DNA of 64,000 nucleotides from Amoebidium appalachense (taxonomy: Eukaryota; Ichthyosporea). The stretch's first letter is position 1. Every line of letters starts with the position of its first letter. This document shows positions 1-15,498 of the stretch, piece after piece. Below the pieces are notes generated by a model. The model worked only from the letters and a program-made list of their open reading frames with translations. It was not told the DNA's origin and searched no databases. The translations under genes were made by a program, and so were the position numbers. The stretch is from NCBI GenBank assembly GCA_963693365.1, contig CAVNZM010000001.1:13764001-13828000 (forward strand). The letters are read 5' to 3'.

Positions 1-160
1 GGGGGGAGGGGGAGGGGGACAGTTGAGGAAACTCCTTGGGAAGGGGGGGAGGGGGGGGGGGGGGGGGGAGGGGGGATATAGTAATGTCAACAATTAACAC
101 GGCTTGTCTACCTGCCCCCCTCCCCCCCGCCCCCCTTTTTTTTTTCCCCCAATTTTTCAG

Positions 161-1908
161 CTGCCCAATGGGCCGCCACACGAATTTTCCGGCTGCTCGA
201 CCGCAAACCCCAAGTAAATGTGGATGATGGCAATGTGCCCCCCTCCAACCTCGCTAGGGAGATCCAGGGGGACCTGGACTTTAGGGAGATTGTCTTCTCG
301 TACCCTGCACGGCCAGGGGCTACCATCCTAGATGGCATGACGGTTAAGGTAAGAAGCCGCTGGTTTTGATTGGATTGTTGCAAGATGTTTAGGGGTGTGT
401 GTGAGTAAGACCGTAGGGGCGGGGGAAGAGGGGGGGGGGGGGGGGGGGGCTCATTTGGGGGGGACACATTTAGTGCCCTGGGGAGCAAAGAAGGAGGACA
501 CATACCGCGGGGGGGGGGGGGGTTGAGGGGGGGGTTTGAGGGGGGTTATGAGGGGGGAAAGGGGGGGGGGGGGGGGGGGAAGGGTTGTGATATTATGCAT
601 GTGTTTTTGCAATGGATGGAGATTGTGACCAAAGCCGGGAAACAGTTACAGGCGAGTTTTAAATATGTATTTGGGCACTGGTAGCTTACAAATGGTGGAG
701 AGAATTTTGGGCTGAAAACGCGGTAAACCCATCAGGAAAAGGGGGTCTATATGTAAAAATTTAGACACCTGTTTTCTGGAAATTTTCTGCCCGTCAGGAA
801 AACGTTTGAACTTCTCCCCCTGAAAGTGTCTATACCTCGAAATGTCAAAAGGTTGTGTGGTAATGGGACTACATTAATGAAATTGTAAGAGCCGGAATTA
901 CAATATGCTAAGAGTGCAACGATTCAATGTTAGAATAGGATGCTGGTTAGTTTGCTTTTTGGTACTATGAATGCAGCACACCGACACATACGGTGGGTGA
1001 TGGGGATGAGTGAGTGGTGGTTTTGGAGGGAAGGGGGGGAGACAGGGGAGGGTATGTTGAGGGGGGAGGAGGAGGGGGGAGGATGGGGTGCAAAATCTCA
1101 TTGACGGCGGGCGGGGGGGGAAAAAACAGGTGAATGCCGGTGAGACCTTGGCGCTTGTGGGAGAGAGTGGGTGCGGAAAATCAACACTCATCGGCCTGAC
1201 CGAAAGATTTTACCTCCCTCGCGGTGGCACGATTCTATTGGATGGCGCCGACATTGAGGAATGCAACGTTCAGGCGCTCAGAGAGGCGATTGGTCTGGTG
1301 GGCCAGGAGCCGAACCTGTTCACGGCCACGATCAGAGAGAATATATTATATGGATTCGCCAATGAGGCGGTGAGTTTAACGTTTTAAAATTATAATCTAC
1401 TGAACTATTGTTTCATGAAGATAGGCCCAACCCACCCCGTAATCAGACGGTCATTCAATGGTTAGTGTTCTTGTATTTTGTTTTAAAACCAAGTACCCTT
1501 CCTCACTGTATGGATATGCCAATGAGCCGGTGAGTTTATAGTTAAATTCTTAGTTTCAGAACAGCTCGATTTCGATCTTGTCCTTGAAATCTTCGGGGAT
1601 TTGCTGAGTGGAAACAGGAAACTCGGGAAAAGAGAGAGCCCTCACATTCTTATATACTCCCCCCCCCCCCCCCCCCCCCAACTCCCCCCTCCCCCCCCCC
1701 CCCCCCCCCTCCCACCCACCCACCCCCTTCTCCTCCCCATTCCCCCCCATCCCCCTTCTCCCCCCCCCCCCTCCCCCCCACCCACCCACACACACACACC
1801 ACACAACACAACACCCCACACCACAACCACCCCATCCCCCTCCCCCCACCCACCCACCCACCCATTCCCCCCTCTCCCCCCCCCCCCCCCCCCCCCCACC
1901 CCCCTCCC

Positions 1909-1939
<31 letters not shown>

Positions 1940-2276
1940 ACGCACACGCACACACACACACACACGTACACGTACACACAAAAACAGGCCGTGAGTGACA
2001 GTGATGTCGAAGAGGTATGCCGTGCCGCCAATGCATGGGATTTCATTAGCGCACTGCCCCTGGGGTTGGACACGGTCGTGAGGGGGGGTGTCCTTTCAGG
2101 CGGGCAAAAGCAGAGGGTTGCGATAGCGCGTGCGCTCATCAGAAAGCCAAAGGTGGGTGGTGTGGCCTGGATACTGGTGGGCAAATGAGAAATTCTGGAA
2201 ATTTGGACACTCTGGTTGGGTTTGTGTACTTCTGAGTGTGCTTTCATCCAAAAAAGCATGGGATACAGGAGTGTAA

Positions 2277-2313
<37 letters not shown>

Positions 2314-2834
2314 AAAGTCGTGGGGGTTGTCAAAAAGGAGGAGAGGCGGATGGAAAAGATTTGACGTGTGCCTGACTGTGTATGCGTCTCTTAGAGGGCC
2401 TTTTCACCGGGGCCAATAATGGGGCCAATTCGCATGAAATACTAAGGAACCTTTTACTCATTATCAACTTTCACACTTACATCGTGACCCCAAACACACA
2501 TATACACACACGGGCACACTCTGCACCACGGGTGCTCGGGTACACGTACACCTATAAGTGCGCATGAACGCACACACACACCACACACACAACCACAACA
2601 CAGACACACATACACACACGCATGCATGTGCACACACACACACATACACACACACTCATACATACATACACCACACACATACACACACGAGCCCCTCCCC
2701 CCCTCTTCCCCTTTCCCCCCACGTGACACGCCCTCTCTCTTTCCCCTCCCTCCCCTCGTCCTCACCCCCCCTCCCCCCACCCACCACCACCACCACCCAC
2801 CCACCCACCCCCCCACCCACCACCACCACCACAC

Positions 2835-2899
<65 letters not shown>

Positions 2900-3197
2900 T
2901 TCCCCTTCCCCCGCCCACACACACGTACGCTCCACACACGTACAGATTCTTCTCCTGGACGAAGCAACCAGCGCTCTCGATGCCGAAAGCGAACATAAAG
3001 TCGCAGAAGCCTTGGAAAGGGCGCAGATTGGTAGGACAACACTCGTCATTGCACACAGACTGGCCACCATCCAAAATTCCCACAAAATTGCGGTGGTGAA
3101 GTCGGGGCGGGTCGCCGAGATCGGATCGCACGCGGAGCTGATGGAGAGGAAGGGGCTATACTATGCTATGGTGATGAAACAGGGCGCTGCTCATTGA
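161..3197 (+). CDS. ABCB/P-glycoprotein-like ABC transporter, C-terminal nucleotide-binding domain (5' partial)
   Basis: Four exons encode a complete C-terminal ATPase domain: 161-348, 1130-1369, 1988-2152 and 2946-3197 (TGA at 3195-3197). After exon 1, which starts inside a split codon, all junctions are phase 0. The first exon carries the linker typical of the ABCB family ([13 protein letters not shown] ... [14 protein letters not shown]). Walker A is GESGCGKST in exon 2 with Q-loop VGQEPNLF; the ABC signature LSGGQKQR is in exon 3; Walker [13 protein letters not shown] and switch histidine IAHRLATI are in exon 4. The protein ends about 30 residues after the H-loop, as the second NBD of P-glycoprotein or a half-transporter does. 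These proteins export lipids, drugs or peptides across a membrane using ATP. The membrane domain lies upstream of the window, so full-size versus half-size and the substrate cannot be decided. No frame lesions are seen. Confidence 0.93.
1508..1540 (+). repeat. Diverged duplicate of the 3' end and donor site of the ABC exon 2
   Basis: Bases 1511-1538 repeat 1351-1378 with three mismatches. The copied part spans the last codons of exon 2 and its GTGAGT donor, so the intron carries a decoy donor 160 bases downstream of the real one. Confidence 0.75.
1655..1986 (+). repeat. Poly-C / (CA)n low-complexity tract in ABC intron 2
   Basis: C-runs grade into (CA)n and CACGCA repeats and end in the acceptor of exon 3 at 1988. 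It produces spurious Pro/His/Thr or Gly/Val/Cys open frames on both strands. Confidence 0.9.
2515..2940 (+). repeat. (CA)n, CCACCA and poly-C tract in ABC intron 3
   Basis: Dinucleotide CA repeats, a CCACCA stretch and about 60 consecutive C fill the intron up to the acceptor before 2946. No coding signal. Confidence 0.9.
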
Positions 3198-5828
<2,631 letters not shown>

Positions 5829-6284
5829 TCAGTTAAATCCAGGGAAGTCCACAGTACCCGAAATAGCGTGACATGCGTTCACAAGCAGAACCGCCCCTCC
5901 GTAAATGATTGCATGTGCAGGTGTCAGGTTGGGCATCACAGTTCCCCAGTTGAGAACCGTCAACCCATCCAAAAGCAAAACGGGAAACACAGAGACGATG
6001 GCAATGGTTGCGTGATGTTCCTTCGGGGCCTTCAAAACCTTCGTCGTGAAAAACTTGACGAGAAGCGGCGTTCCCACACAGAAGGCTGCTGTCAGGGAGA
6101 GGTATGCAGTCGGGTTGCGCGGATTCAAAAGTGTGGGTCCCAGGGGAGAACGGCCCAGAATTATGCCTGACAACCACCCAGCCGCGCCTAAAGCAAGAGA
6201 TGACGCAATGTGGGAGGTGGGTAGGGGCTTGGGGCTTGGCGCGGTGCCTGAGGGCTTGATGAGTGGTTGAGAGTCCTTGGACAT
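5829..6284 (-). CDS. Small unrecognised multi-pass membrane protein, single exon
   Basis: An uninterrupted 151-residue frame reads on the minus strand from ATG at 6284 to TGA at 5829. The first 25 residues are polar (MSKDSQPLIKPSGTAPSPK). Four hydrophobic segments follow, roughly residues 26-46, 58-78, 91-112 and 122-142, separated by short loops such as RSPLGPTLLNPRNP and TTKVLKAPKEHH. The last loop carries PNLTPAH. The order resembles small four-helix families such as DUF5367 (LLLDGLTVL...PNL), but that is only an impression. No catalytic motif is visible, so role and membrane are unknown. It is the only confident intronless gene in the window and its codon use looks normal. Two short palindromes sharing an arm lie 115-170 bp upstream of the start. 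Confidence 0.7.
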   Translation of the reverse strand: MSKDSQPLIKPSGTAPSPKPLPTSHIASSLALGAAGWLSGIILGRSPLGPTLLNPRNPTAYLSLTAAFCVGTPLLVKFFTTKVLKAPKEHHATIAIVSVFPVLLLDGLTVLNWGTVMPNLTPAHAIIYGGAVLLVNACHAISGTVDFPGFN

Positions 6285-6399
6285 GGTGCCGGCCTGGTAT
6301 GTTTGTTCGGTGTTTAGTGTCTACAGGTGGCTGTGTCGATGTGAGCGTGCGTGTACGCGTGCTGAAACTGAAGTGAAACTTTCAGGGTTTTTATGCAGT

Positions 6400-6451
6400 A
6401 GTGAGCTACCGCGGCTCACTCTCAGCCAAGGTCTTGGAGTGAGCGGCTCAC
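6400..6451 (-). promoter_or_regulatory. Two palindromes with the same GTGAGC/GCTCAC arms upstream of the small membrane gene
   Basis: AGTGAGC (6400-6406) pairs with GCTCACT (6414-6420) over a 7-base spacer. GTGAGC (6439-6444) pairs with GCTCAC (6446-6451) over one base. The same half-site used twice at different spacing, 115-170 bp upstream of the ATG at 6284, suggests a dimeric factor site. This is inference. Confidence 0.4.
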
Positions 6452-7252
6452 GCTCAGAATCCCTCGAAACTTCCCAGTTGGGGCAAACGCCTGGCCCACT
6501 TTCTATATCATTTAGAAATTTTTAGTATGGAAAACAAAGCCACTCCATAGTATATACCAGAGAATATAAAATATTAGAAAAACTGCAGTCGTATTTGTGT
6601 GCCTGGCAAGCCTACTACGGTTGGTCGCGTAGAGTGCTTCAATTGGGCTCAACTTGCGCAATTGCCGGCTCAGTCGAGTCAGTAATTTACACCGAATAAA
6701 TCCCGGCAGTCAAAAGAAAAATTTACACCAAATGCAATTTGAAAAACGGATTGTTGAAGCCGGAATCTAACGGGGTTTATGGGGATTATCGAGCCTCGCC
6801 GGATTGGTTGTTTTTGACCGCCTTTTTCGCATGTGTGACGTCATTCAGTGCACGCTGCGGCTGCGGGGCGGCGCCCGGCGCATGTACGCGTAGCGGGCTG
6901 CATCCTGGTCATGAAGATAGATATTTTTTGGTTAAATAATGATTTAGAAAAGGCCACGACTGAAACTGGCCTCTGTTGCATGTGCTTTGAGTGCCGAGCG
7001 AGCAGCGTAAACCTTAAATAAGTTGTTTTATGCAAGATGATGATGCATGCTCGAGCCCACACGCGTGACACAAGTGCACCGAACCCAAGTGCACCGAACG
7101 TGATGACTTGCCGACGTTGCCGCCGCGTTGAAACGAACATCGATATCACGCCATGCACTGATCATGACCTGTGTGATCATGATAGTATGAGTCGGAGCGC
7201 CAGGCACCGGTCTAGATCTGGCACCCGGCTTCCCGGCCTATGTAACTATGAT

Positions 7253-7306
<54 letters not shown>

Positions 7307-7445
7307 AAAAAAGAAGAAGAAGAAGAAGAAGAAGAAGAAGAAGAAGAAGAAGAAGAAGAAGAAGAAGAAGAAGAAGAAGAAGAAGCCGAAGCCTTAAGCT
7401 TGAAGAAGAAGAAGAAGAAGAAGATATATATGCATGACACGCCCT

Positions 7446-7483
<38 letters not shown>

Positions 7484-7825
7484 ACAGTGCATGTGTTGCA
7501 TAGACCTTGCGTTGTTTGCGCGGTACCCCGTGACCCTATTTATATTAATAATATAATGCCACTGTGTGTCAGGTTTTCAGGGCCAAATTTGATTCCAATA
7601 AGTTGAACTCAAGAATGGTTAGGACTTGCCACTGGAAGTTGTCCTTGAACTGCCAGTACCCAATTTGATTTAAATCTGAGCCCAAACCTATGTTCTTATC
7701 GTGCACTAGTAGTTGGATCAACATATTCAAAGTTTCCTGTGTCATCTTGACCATGTGCATTGTCAACTCCCCCGCAAGTCCCCGCCCCCCCCTCTCTCTC
7801 TCTTCGCCCCTCTCTCTAGATCCCT

Positions 7826-7863
<38 letters not shown>

Positions 7864-8290
7864 TACGCCGTCCCACCTCCCCCAATCCTCTAAATTTCCC
7901 ACCCTACCCCGGCCGTTCACTCCGTAAAATAACGAGCATAGCAAAAAGGCTCCCCTTCCCCCTGCTCCCCGACCCCCCCCCCCCCCCCCCCCCGGTCTTC
8001 TCCCTCTCCCCCCCCCCCCCCCCCCCCCCCCCCCCGAGCCTCCCCCCCCAAACGTTCACCCCTCCTCCCTTGCCCTATCTCCTTGCCTATTATCAATCCA
8101 ACCTTTAGTAATACCCCCACGCTGGTTCCCCAATGGCATCTCCTTCTTTCTCCTTTCCCATGTAAGTCTTCTCTCTTTCCGTGACGGTGTATCCATCTGT
8201 CCCCTGCTCTCCCCCCCCCCCCCCCCTCGGAGTCCCCCCCCCCCCCCCCCTCCCCCCGTCCTTCCCACCTCTTCCACCACCACGCACACC
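6452..8290. other. Spacer between the small membrane gene and the receptor kinase
   Basis: A unique, moderately AT-rich part (6480-7250) contains TGACGTCA at 6837-6844 and a 15-bp tandem repeat (CAAGTGCACCGAAC twice, near 7071-7100). Then come a C-run, an A-run and about 24 GAA units (7255-7425), a G-run (7446-7480) and several C-runs (7828-8252). No exon is supported. Confidence 0.6.
7255..7426 (+). repeat. Composite poly-C / poly-A / (GAA)n tract
   Basis: About 40 C, then about 16 A, then roughly 24 GAA triplets, a short interruption, and more GAA. The apparent poly-Glu or poly-Ser frames across it are artefacts. Confidence 0.9.
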
Positions 8291-8801
8291 ATGATCCCCC
8301 ACGTTGTTATGTTATGTATGTGTATGTGGACTCCTCGGAGTCTCGGTGGGTTCTTTGTGGTGGTCTGTGTGCTATGTGCTTGTTATGGAGTCTCGGGTAT
8401 GTCTCAACCTGTGAATTCATCTTTAATCATGCAAGACCTCGTGTGCATCTCTTTCAGTGTGCGTCTGTCTGTGAGTGACTGTTCTCCATGACCCGCTCAG
8501 GAATGACGGTCATGCACGTGCTCTGGGATCAGGGCTCAGCCAGGCTATCCATACATGGTAATTATTACATCAATATCATTGGTTCATGTAGGGAAGGGAT
8601 TCTCAACCGTGTGTGCCTCAGTGTACCACACACGTCCCGATGTTGTCCTCAGAGTCCAACTTTATCGTCTAAAAACATGACCCAGATTCCTTCCCCCTCT
8701 CTCGCCCCCGTCCCCCTTCCCCTCCCCTCCCCCTCTGGCCCCTCCCTACGTCACCACCACCACCACTACTGCCATCACCCACCACCATAAACCCCCCCTC
8801 C

Positions 8802-8832
<31 letters not shown>

Positions 8833-9532
8833 AAAAAAAAAAAAAAAGCTTGGTCCCTGTCATCACCACACCCATTCATGATTTACTCTTCCGATGCCCC
8901 CACCCACCCACCCACCCAACCCCACCCACTCTCCCCTTTCTTCTAAAACCCTACCATCTCTCCCCCCTCACATACACACCACACCCCTACCTCCTACCTA
9001 TCCGCCGATCTCCACAGTGGACGGTCTGATGATCCAATCGATCGCCTTTATTTGACAACAACACCTTGCTAATTGTATATCCATTCGAACTCGAAATTCC
9101 GGGTTTTCTATGGCATAAGGCTGGACGGGGGGGCTCTACATGCCGATGGTTGGAGCGCTTCATGGCCCGGGGAAGACTCTTGGGCCCCAGTGATGGACGA
9201 TCCGGAATTTCCAATCAAAATTAATTGAGAAGTCGTTCGAGGAGGTGCTGATGGGACAATTCTCGCCCCAAGTGCTGGTGAAATCGAGAAATCTCGAAAA
9301 TAACGAAGTGATTATCTCGAAAAACGTCAGTTTGATCTAGTACTGGGGGGCTCTTTCCATTATGCAATATGGGAGCCGTACCTTGGTGTTCATGAATTCG
9401 ACATTAACGAAGAATTCCGCCCACAGGGGGGGTGCAATTGCCGCTACGCTACAGCTCTACGTGAATGTGTTCACCCTGAGCGAGGTGGGACCATGAACAG
9501 ATGAATGGGCATGCTAATGACAACCCCCCCCC

Positions 9533-9563
<31 letters not shown>

Positions 9564-9897
9564 ACACACACAGTGTCACATACACCAAAATGCGCACACA
9601 CATACACACATAACCCTGCCCATTCTTCCCTGGCACCTTCCAGAGTCAAATTTTAAATGATGTCGGATATGATAACTTAAGAGGGGCAGTATGTGTGTGT
9701 GCGTGTGTGTGTGTGTGTGTGTCTCAAGGTTTAAGTGTGTATTCCTGTGTTTGTGTTTGTGTTTGTGTGTTTGATCAACCTGCTTCTGTTGAGAAAAGGC
9801 AGTTTGGGAAGACTATAGAATAGAGGTGTCACCTTAATAACATTTCCAACCTTGCAGAATCGTGCAAATTATGACGGCGGCACAACTTGGGCCGGGG

Positions 9898-9937
<40 letters not shown>

Positions 9938-10686
9938 GCTGTTTATTAACGTCATTGAGGCATAAACACATCAGTGTCATCAAGTGTGATTCGGGACAAC
10001 GCATGCTCCATAGGCGGCGGGGGTATCCTAACACAAACACGCGTTTTTCTACACAACAAACCGCCGAATCGCAAGCAACCGCGCAAACGAGATCGGGGGC
10101 GGGGTACGTGTGTCCCTGGGCAAATCCTCTGCCGACGGGTTTCGGAACTTCCAGACAGCCAACACATTCAGCAACAATATTGCTGCCGCGTGTTCCGAGC
10201 AAAGTTACTCCGGCGAATGCGTAAATACAACCGATCCCGACCCATGCGCCGTAAGTCTTGACGCGCAGCTCTCGTGCGATCAGAATCTGATCTCCTCCGA
10301 TTGTGTAAAGACCACAGCCGGTTGGTTCAACCTTGGAATCAAATGCGAATGCAAAACAGGATAATTTTGCTTTTCCTTCCGGTGATCACTACGTTTGCGA
10401 AAAGTGCACCTCGTGCGGCAAGGGAGAAGTTGCGAGTGAATGCACGAATTTTACAGACACGATATGCAAATTCTGGATGGATATGCCGGCCGAAAATGCG
10501 AGACCCCTGTGCTGTCGTCCAAAATTGCACAGACCCCACCCCCACCTGCCCCTTCCACCCCGAGGGCCTATTTCCGGCCGGCTGCCGAAATTGCACCGGG
10601 GGGGTTTTCCAGCATGCAAACAGTACCACAAACACAAGCTGTGTGCCCTGCAGTGGGTGTGGTGGAGAGGGCCAGGTGAGCCCAGA

Positions 10687-10719
<33 letters not shown>

Positions 10720-10886
10720 CCCCTCAACACACACACACACACCACCATATCAACAACAACAACCCCACCGCACACGGTCCCACCTCTCCCCCGCTCTCTT
10801 TCCCATGCCGATCAATCCATCAGCCTTCTTGCAATCTTATGCAACCAACCTCAGATGATGCACGTGTGTCTTCGTTACCCTCAACC

Positions 10887-10944
<58 letters not shown>

Positions 10945-12294
10945 AAAAAAAAGAAACACTACGACTGCCTCCACGATCTCAGCTCAGGACTTATTGGACC
11001 GGACGAAATTCCTGTTCACCCTTTACCTGCACACACACACACATAAACACGGGGACACACATGCACACACCCCACACGTACACACGCGCACATACACCGG
11101 GAAACACTTAAAACGGGTAAGAATCACAGCGCAGGGAGGGGGGGGGGGGGGAGGGGGGGGGGGGGGAGGGGGGGGGGCTAATGGGAATACGAATATCACA
11201 AATGTTTCGTTTGGAGAAGGCAGGGAGAAGGAACCGAAAAAAACAATGCAAATAATGATCACCCTATCAAAACAGGGGAATGAGAGGGGGGTAAGGCGAC
11301 CAATGACATCTAACGAATCTGAATTTGGACCAATCATTTCCTCAGATGGTCTCCAACTGCACGTCCAATAATGACACGGTATGCATGTGCCCGTTGGGCT
11401 GGACGGGAAATCATTGCCGCACTCCGTGCCAACTACAAATCGGATGTGCGCGTGCCCAGAGTGGGTGCAAATTCTTGCGCATCGATTTCTCATTGGATGT
11501 GCCGTGCATGGAATGCGTCCCTGTATACTACCTCGACGTGCTCTCGATTAATCGCGACAACGTATTTGGTGTGTGCAAGCCGTGGGTGGACCGTATGCGC
11601 ACCCAATCAGATCGAGGTGGACACTCCGACGGGGACCAATGACCGAACGTGTCGTAAGGTGGGGTAATAAAATTTTTTTTTTTTAAAAAAATGGATTAAA
11701 AAAACCCCACACAATGCATGTTTTTGCATCATCTCTTTTACCCGCCTCCCCCCTCTCCCCCTCCCCCTCCCCCCCCCCCCCCCCCCTCCCCCTCCCCCCT
11801 TTTGCCACACACACACACCCTCCTTCTCCTTCTCCCCTCCTCCTCCTCCTCTTTGAGAGCGGGTGAAACACATTTGCATTGAAATTTTCCCTAGCCACAC
11901 TTTTGAGCCGGAGAAGCTGAAGTTTTTGGAGCTGGGAGTAAATGGAGTGTGATCCAGGGAGAGAGCATCTAGAGAGCGCTCGAGAGGGTCGGTGGAGAGA
12001 GTTGTTGGGTTGGGGGTACAAATGCGGCTGTGTGTGTGGATGTATGGATGAGCATGCATGGAAGATTTTGATTATTTGTGTGTGAATGTATGAACGTGTG
12101 TGGAAGGTTTTTTATTTTGTATGTGTGGGTGGGTGCTCATGGTAACCCACTCATCTTGTCAGTTTAACTCTCGTTACAGTCCACATTTGCTTATTCCTCC
12201 TTACGCCACAACACAGCCTGTTTTGAATCACCGTGTGTTTGCTCGTGCCTTCCCCCCCCCCCCCCCCCCTCCGCCCCCTCCCCCCCCTCCCCCC

Positions 12295-12351
<57 letters not shown>

Positions 12352-12485
12352 CCCGCCGCCCCCCTCCCCCCTCCCCCCTCCCCCTGTTACCCTTCCCCCC
12401 CCCCCCCCCCCCTCCCTCCCTCCTCCACCTCTTCCTCTTCCCCTTGGCCCCTCCCCCCTCCCCCCCCCTCCCCCCCCCTCCCCCC

Positions 12486-12516
<31 letters not shown>

Positions 12517-13031
12517 ACACACTGCACACACACACATACACAGGCATTCACGAGCACACTCACTGACGATATCCCCTTAAACCCCTATACCCCACTAGGT
12601 GACCGAAATTACGGCGGGCCAGATAGCCGGCATGGCCATCGGCTGCTTCCTCCTCCTTCTGCTCTACGTCGATTTCGCGTTCTGTTTTGCCCGCCGTTGC
12701 GCCAAACGGGACACCGAGAAGGAAATTGCAAAATTACGAGCCGATATAATGAAAAAACACGAGTGGATAGACCACTACGCAGACGAGGCTGGCAGCGCCT
12801 TGGGTAAACTGTGGAGGGAGGAGGGGATAAGCGACCGGTCGAGGTTTGTGCTTCTGGAGGTATTGGGGGCCGGCGAGTTTGGACAAGTCAACAAGGGGGT
12901 TGTGTTTGTCGACAACAAAGCCGTGGAGTGTGCAATCAAGGTTTGTGCTCCCCTTCCCCTCTTTCCCCATCCCCCCCCCCCCCCCCCCCTCCCCACCCTT
13001 CTGCCCTCCCTGCCCCCCTCTCCTCCCCTCT

Positions 13032-13063
<32 letters not shown>

Positions 13064-14040
13064 CCCCTCCCCCACATACACACACACACATTGTTATCCA
13101 CCACATATATGACATATTGTGCAAGACAGGCACTATCCCCGTCAACAACGAGAAAATACACACTGTGATTTAATCCTCCCCCCCCCTCCCCCCCCCCCCC
13201 CCCCCCCCCCTTCGTTTCAGTGTGTACATACATGGTCCGCTCCGTCCTTTCAGGAGATTTTTTGAGGAGTAGAAATGTGTTTATCCCGTCTGGAAACCAG
13301 AAATGTATATCTCATCTGGAAACCAGAGATGTATATCTCGCCTGAAAACCAGCAATGTGTATCATATCTAGAAACAAGAAATGCCGGTGTATTAGTGTGC
13401 CTCCCTCTACTTTAAATTTTGGATGATTCCATATGCCTTCTAACGAAGTTATCTGATATTCGAGGGTTCCATCAAACACCGTAAGTATATAAAACTGCGG
13501 CTTATGTTGCTCAGTCAGAAAAAAAGAAACTGAACAAAATGATTAAGCTTGCCAGAGAACAATTCGGAAAATTGGTTTTTTTTTCATTTATCTCAGGTGG
13601 CCAAGCAAACTAGCCAACAGGCACGAGACGACTTCCTACGAGAGGCCGAACTGATGAAGAAAATTAAGCACCTGCACATTGTGCGTATCTACGGAATATC
13701 CCACGACAGCGCGGATAACCACGGCGAAAATTCAGACACAAAGTTATATCTCCTCCTGGAATTTATGGACATGGGAGATTTGCACGGGTATCTGGTGAAG
13801 AATGGCCTGGCGATGACACTGGCTTGCCGAATTTCGTACTATCTACAGTTGGCAATGGCTGTCGAGTGCTTAGGTAAATCCCCCCCTCCCACCCCCCCCC
13901 CCTCCCCCCCCCCCCCCCCCCCCACCTCCCTCACCGGCACCACCATCACCACCTCATGCATTCACAATAACGTCTGCCTCTACTCTAGCATATTGCTGTA
14001 CAAACACACACACACACACACACACCCACACACACCCACA

Positions 14041-14085
<45 letters not shown>

Positions 14086-14130
14086 GCACACACACGCACG
14101 CACACACACGCACACACACACACACACCCC

Positions 14131-14210
<80 letters not shown>

Positions 14211-14289
14211 CCCACCCCCACACACACACACACACACACGCACACACGCACACACACGCACACACACACACACACGCACACACACACAC

Positions 14290-14367
<78 letters not shown>

Positions 14368-14423
14368 ACACCCACACACACACACACACACACACACGCA
14401 CATACACACACACGCACACACAC

Positions 14424-14513
<90 letters not shown>

Positions 14514-15184
14514 GGTGTACACGCACTGGCACACATGATACACGTTTCTTCTCCCTGAACATGTCTGAATCTCCTTACCTAGTTCCTTCCCTTCGAAGTA
14601 AATCTTCAACAAAATCTACGCCATGCATAACTGACTGTGACATAACCATTTCCATTTTTAAAATTTCCAACCCCCCCCCCCCCCCCCCCCCCCCCTCTTC
14701 CAGGCACCATCAACCCCCCCATTGTCCACCGCGACATTGCCGCCCGCAACATCCTCCTGAGCCGTCGGGGGACGGGTCCAGGGGGATTCCCCCTAGCCAA
14801 GCTCAGCGACCTGGGGCTTGCCCAGCGGGTGGAGGCGGGGTCTAAGGAGACGGTCTATCGAGACAGCGCAAAGGTCCCGGCCAGGTGGTGGGCCCCAGAA
14901 TCGTTGAAATTTGGGCAGTTTAGTAATGCTACGGATGTATGGGGCACCGCTGTTACTGCTTGGGTACGTAAATTTCCCCCTCGCCCAACCCCCCCCCCCC
15001 CCCCCCCCCCCCCGGCCCACCCCACCACCACCACCACCACCACCACGACCACCCCCCCCACCCCCCACCCCCCCCCACCCCCCAGGGGAGCCCAGTCAAA
15101 ATACAAACAAACATCACTAGCACCACTGCATGCACGCACCACCATCATCACCATTACATACACTGGCACGCACAAAGACAAACA

Positions 15185-15242
<58 letters not shown>

Positions 15243-15243
15243 A

Positions 15244-15274
<31 letters not shown>

Positions 15275-15276
15275 AA

Positions 15277-15321
<45 letters not shown>

Positions 15322-15463
15322 ACACCCCTCCATCCCCTTTCACCAGCCTTCCCCCCCGAGACCTCCCTTCCTCTTGCCATCCTCCATCGCTAAAGACAAG
15401 CCCATGAACTCTTTGGGGTTTCTCTATAGAGGAGGCTCCCCATCATCCCCCCCCCCCCCCCCC

Positions 15464-15498
<35 letters not shown>

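Noticed and set aside
1556-2259. Proline- or glycine-rich open frames
   Set aside because: Poly-C/poly-G tracts translate without stops. No conserved residues or start context.
7037-7606. Poly-glutamate protein
   Set aside because: Produced by (GAA)n flanked by C- and G-runs; no splice or coding signal.
8399-8490. Further reading of the first receptor exon past 8396
   Set aside because: The frame stays open to 8491, but GTATGT after a full signal peptide and the phase match to 8501 favour splicing at 8396.
13549-14612. Long His/Thr and Cys/Val frames on both strands
   Set aside because: They are translations of a (CA)n microsatellite; only 13597-13873 within them is a real exon. The same applies to the frames across 38650-40172.
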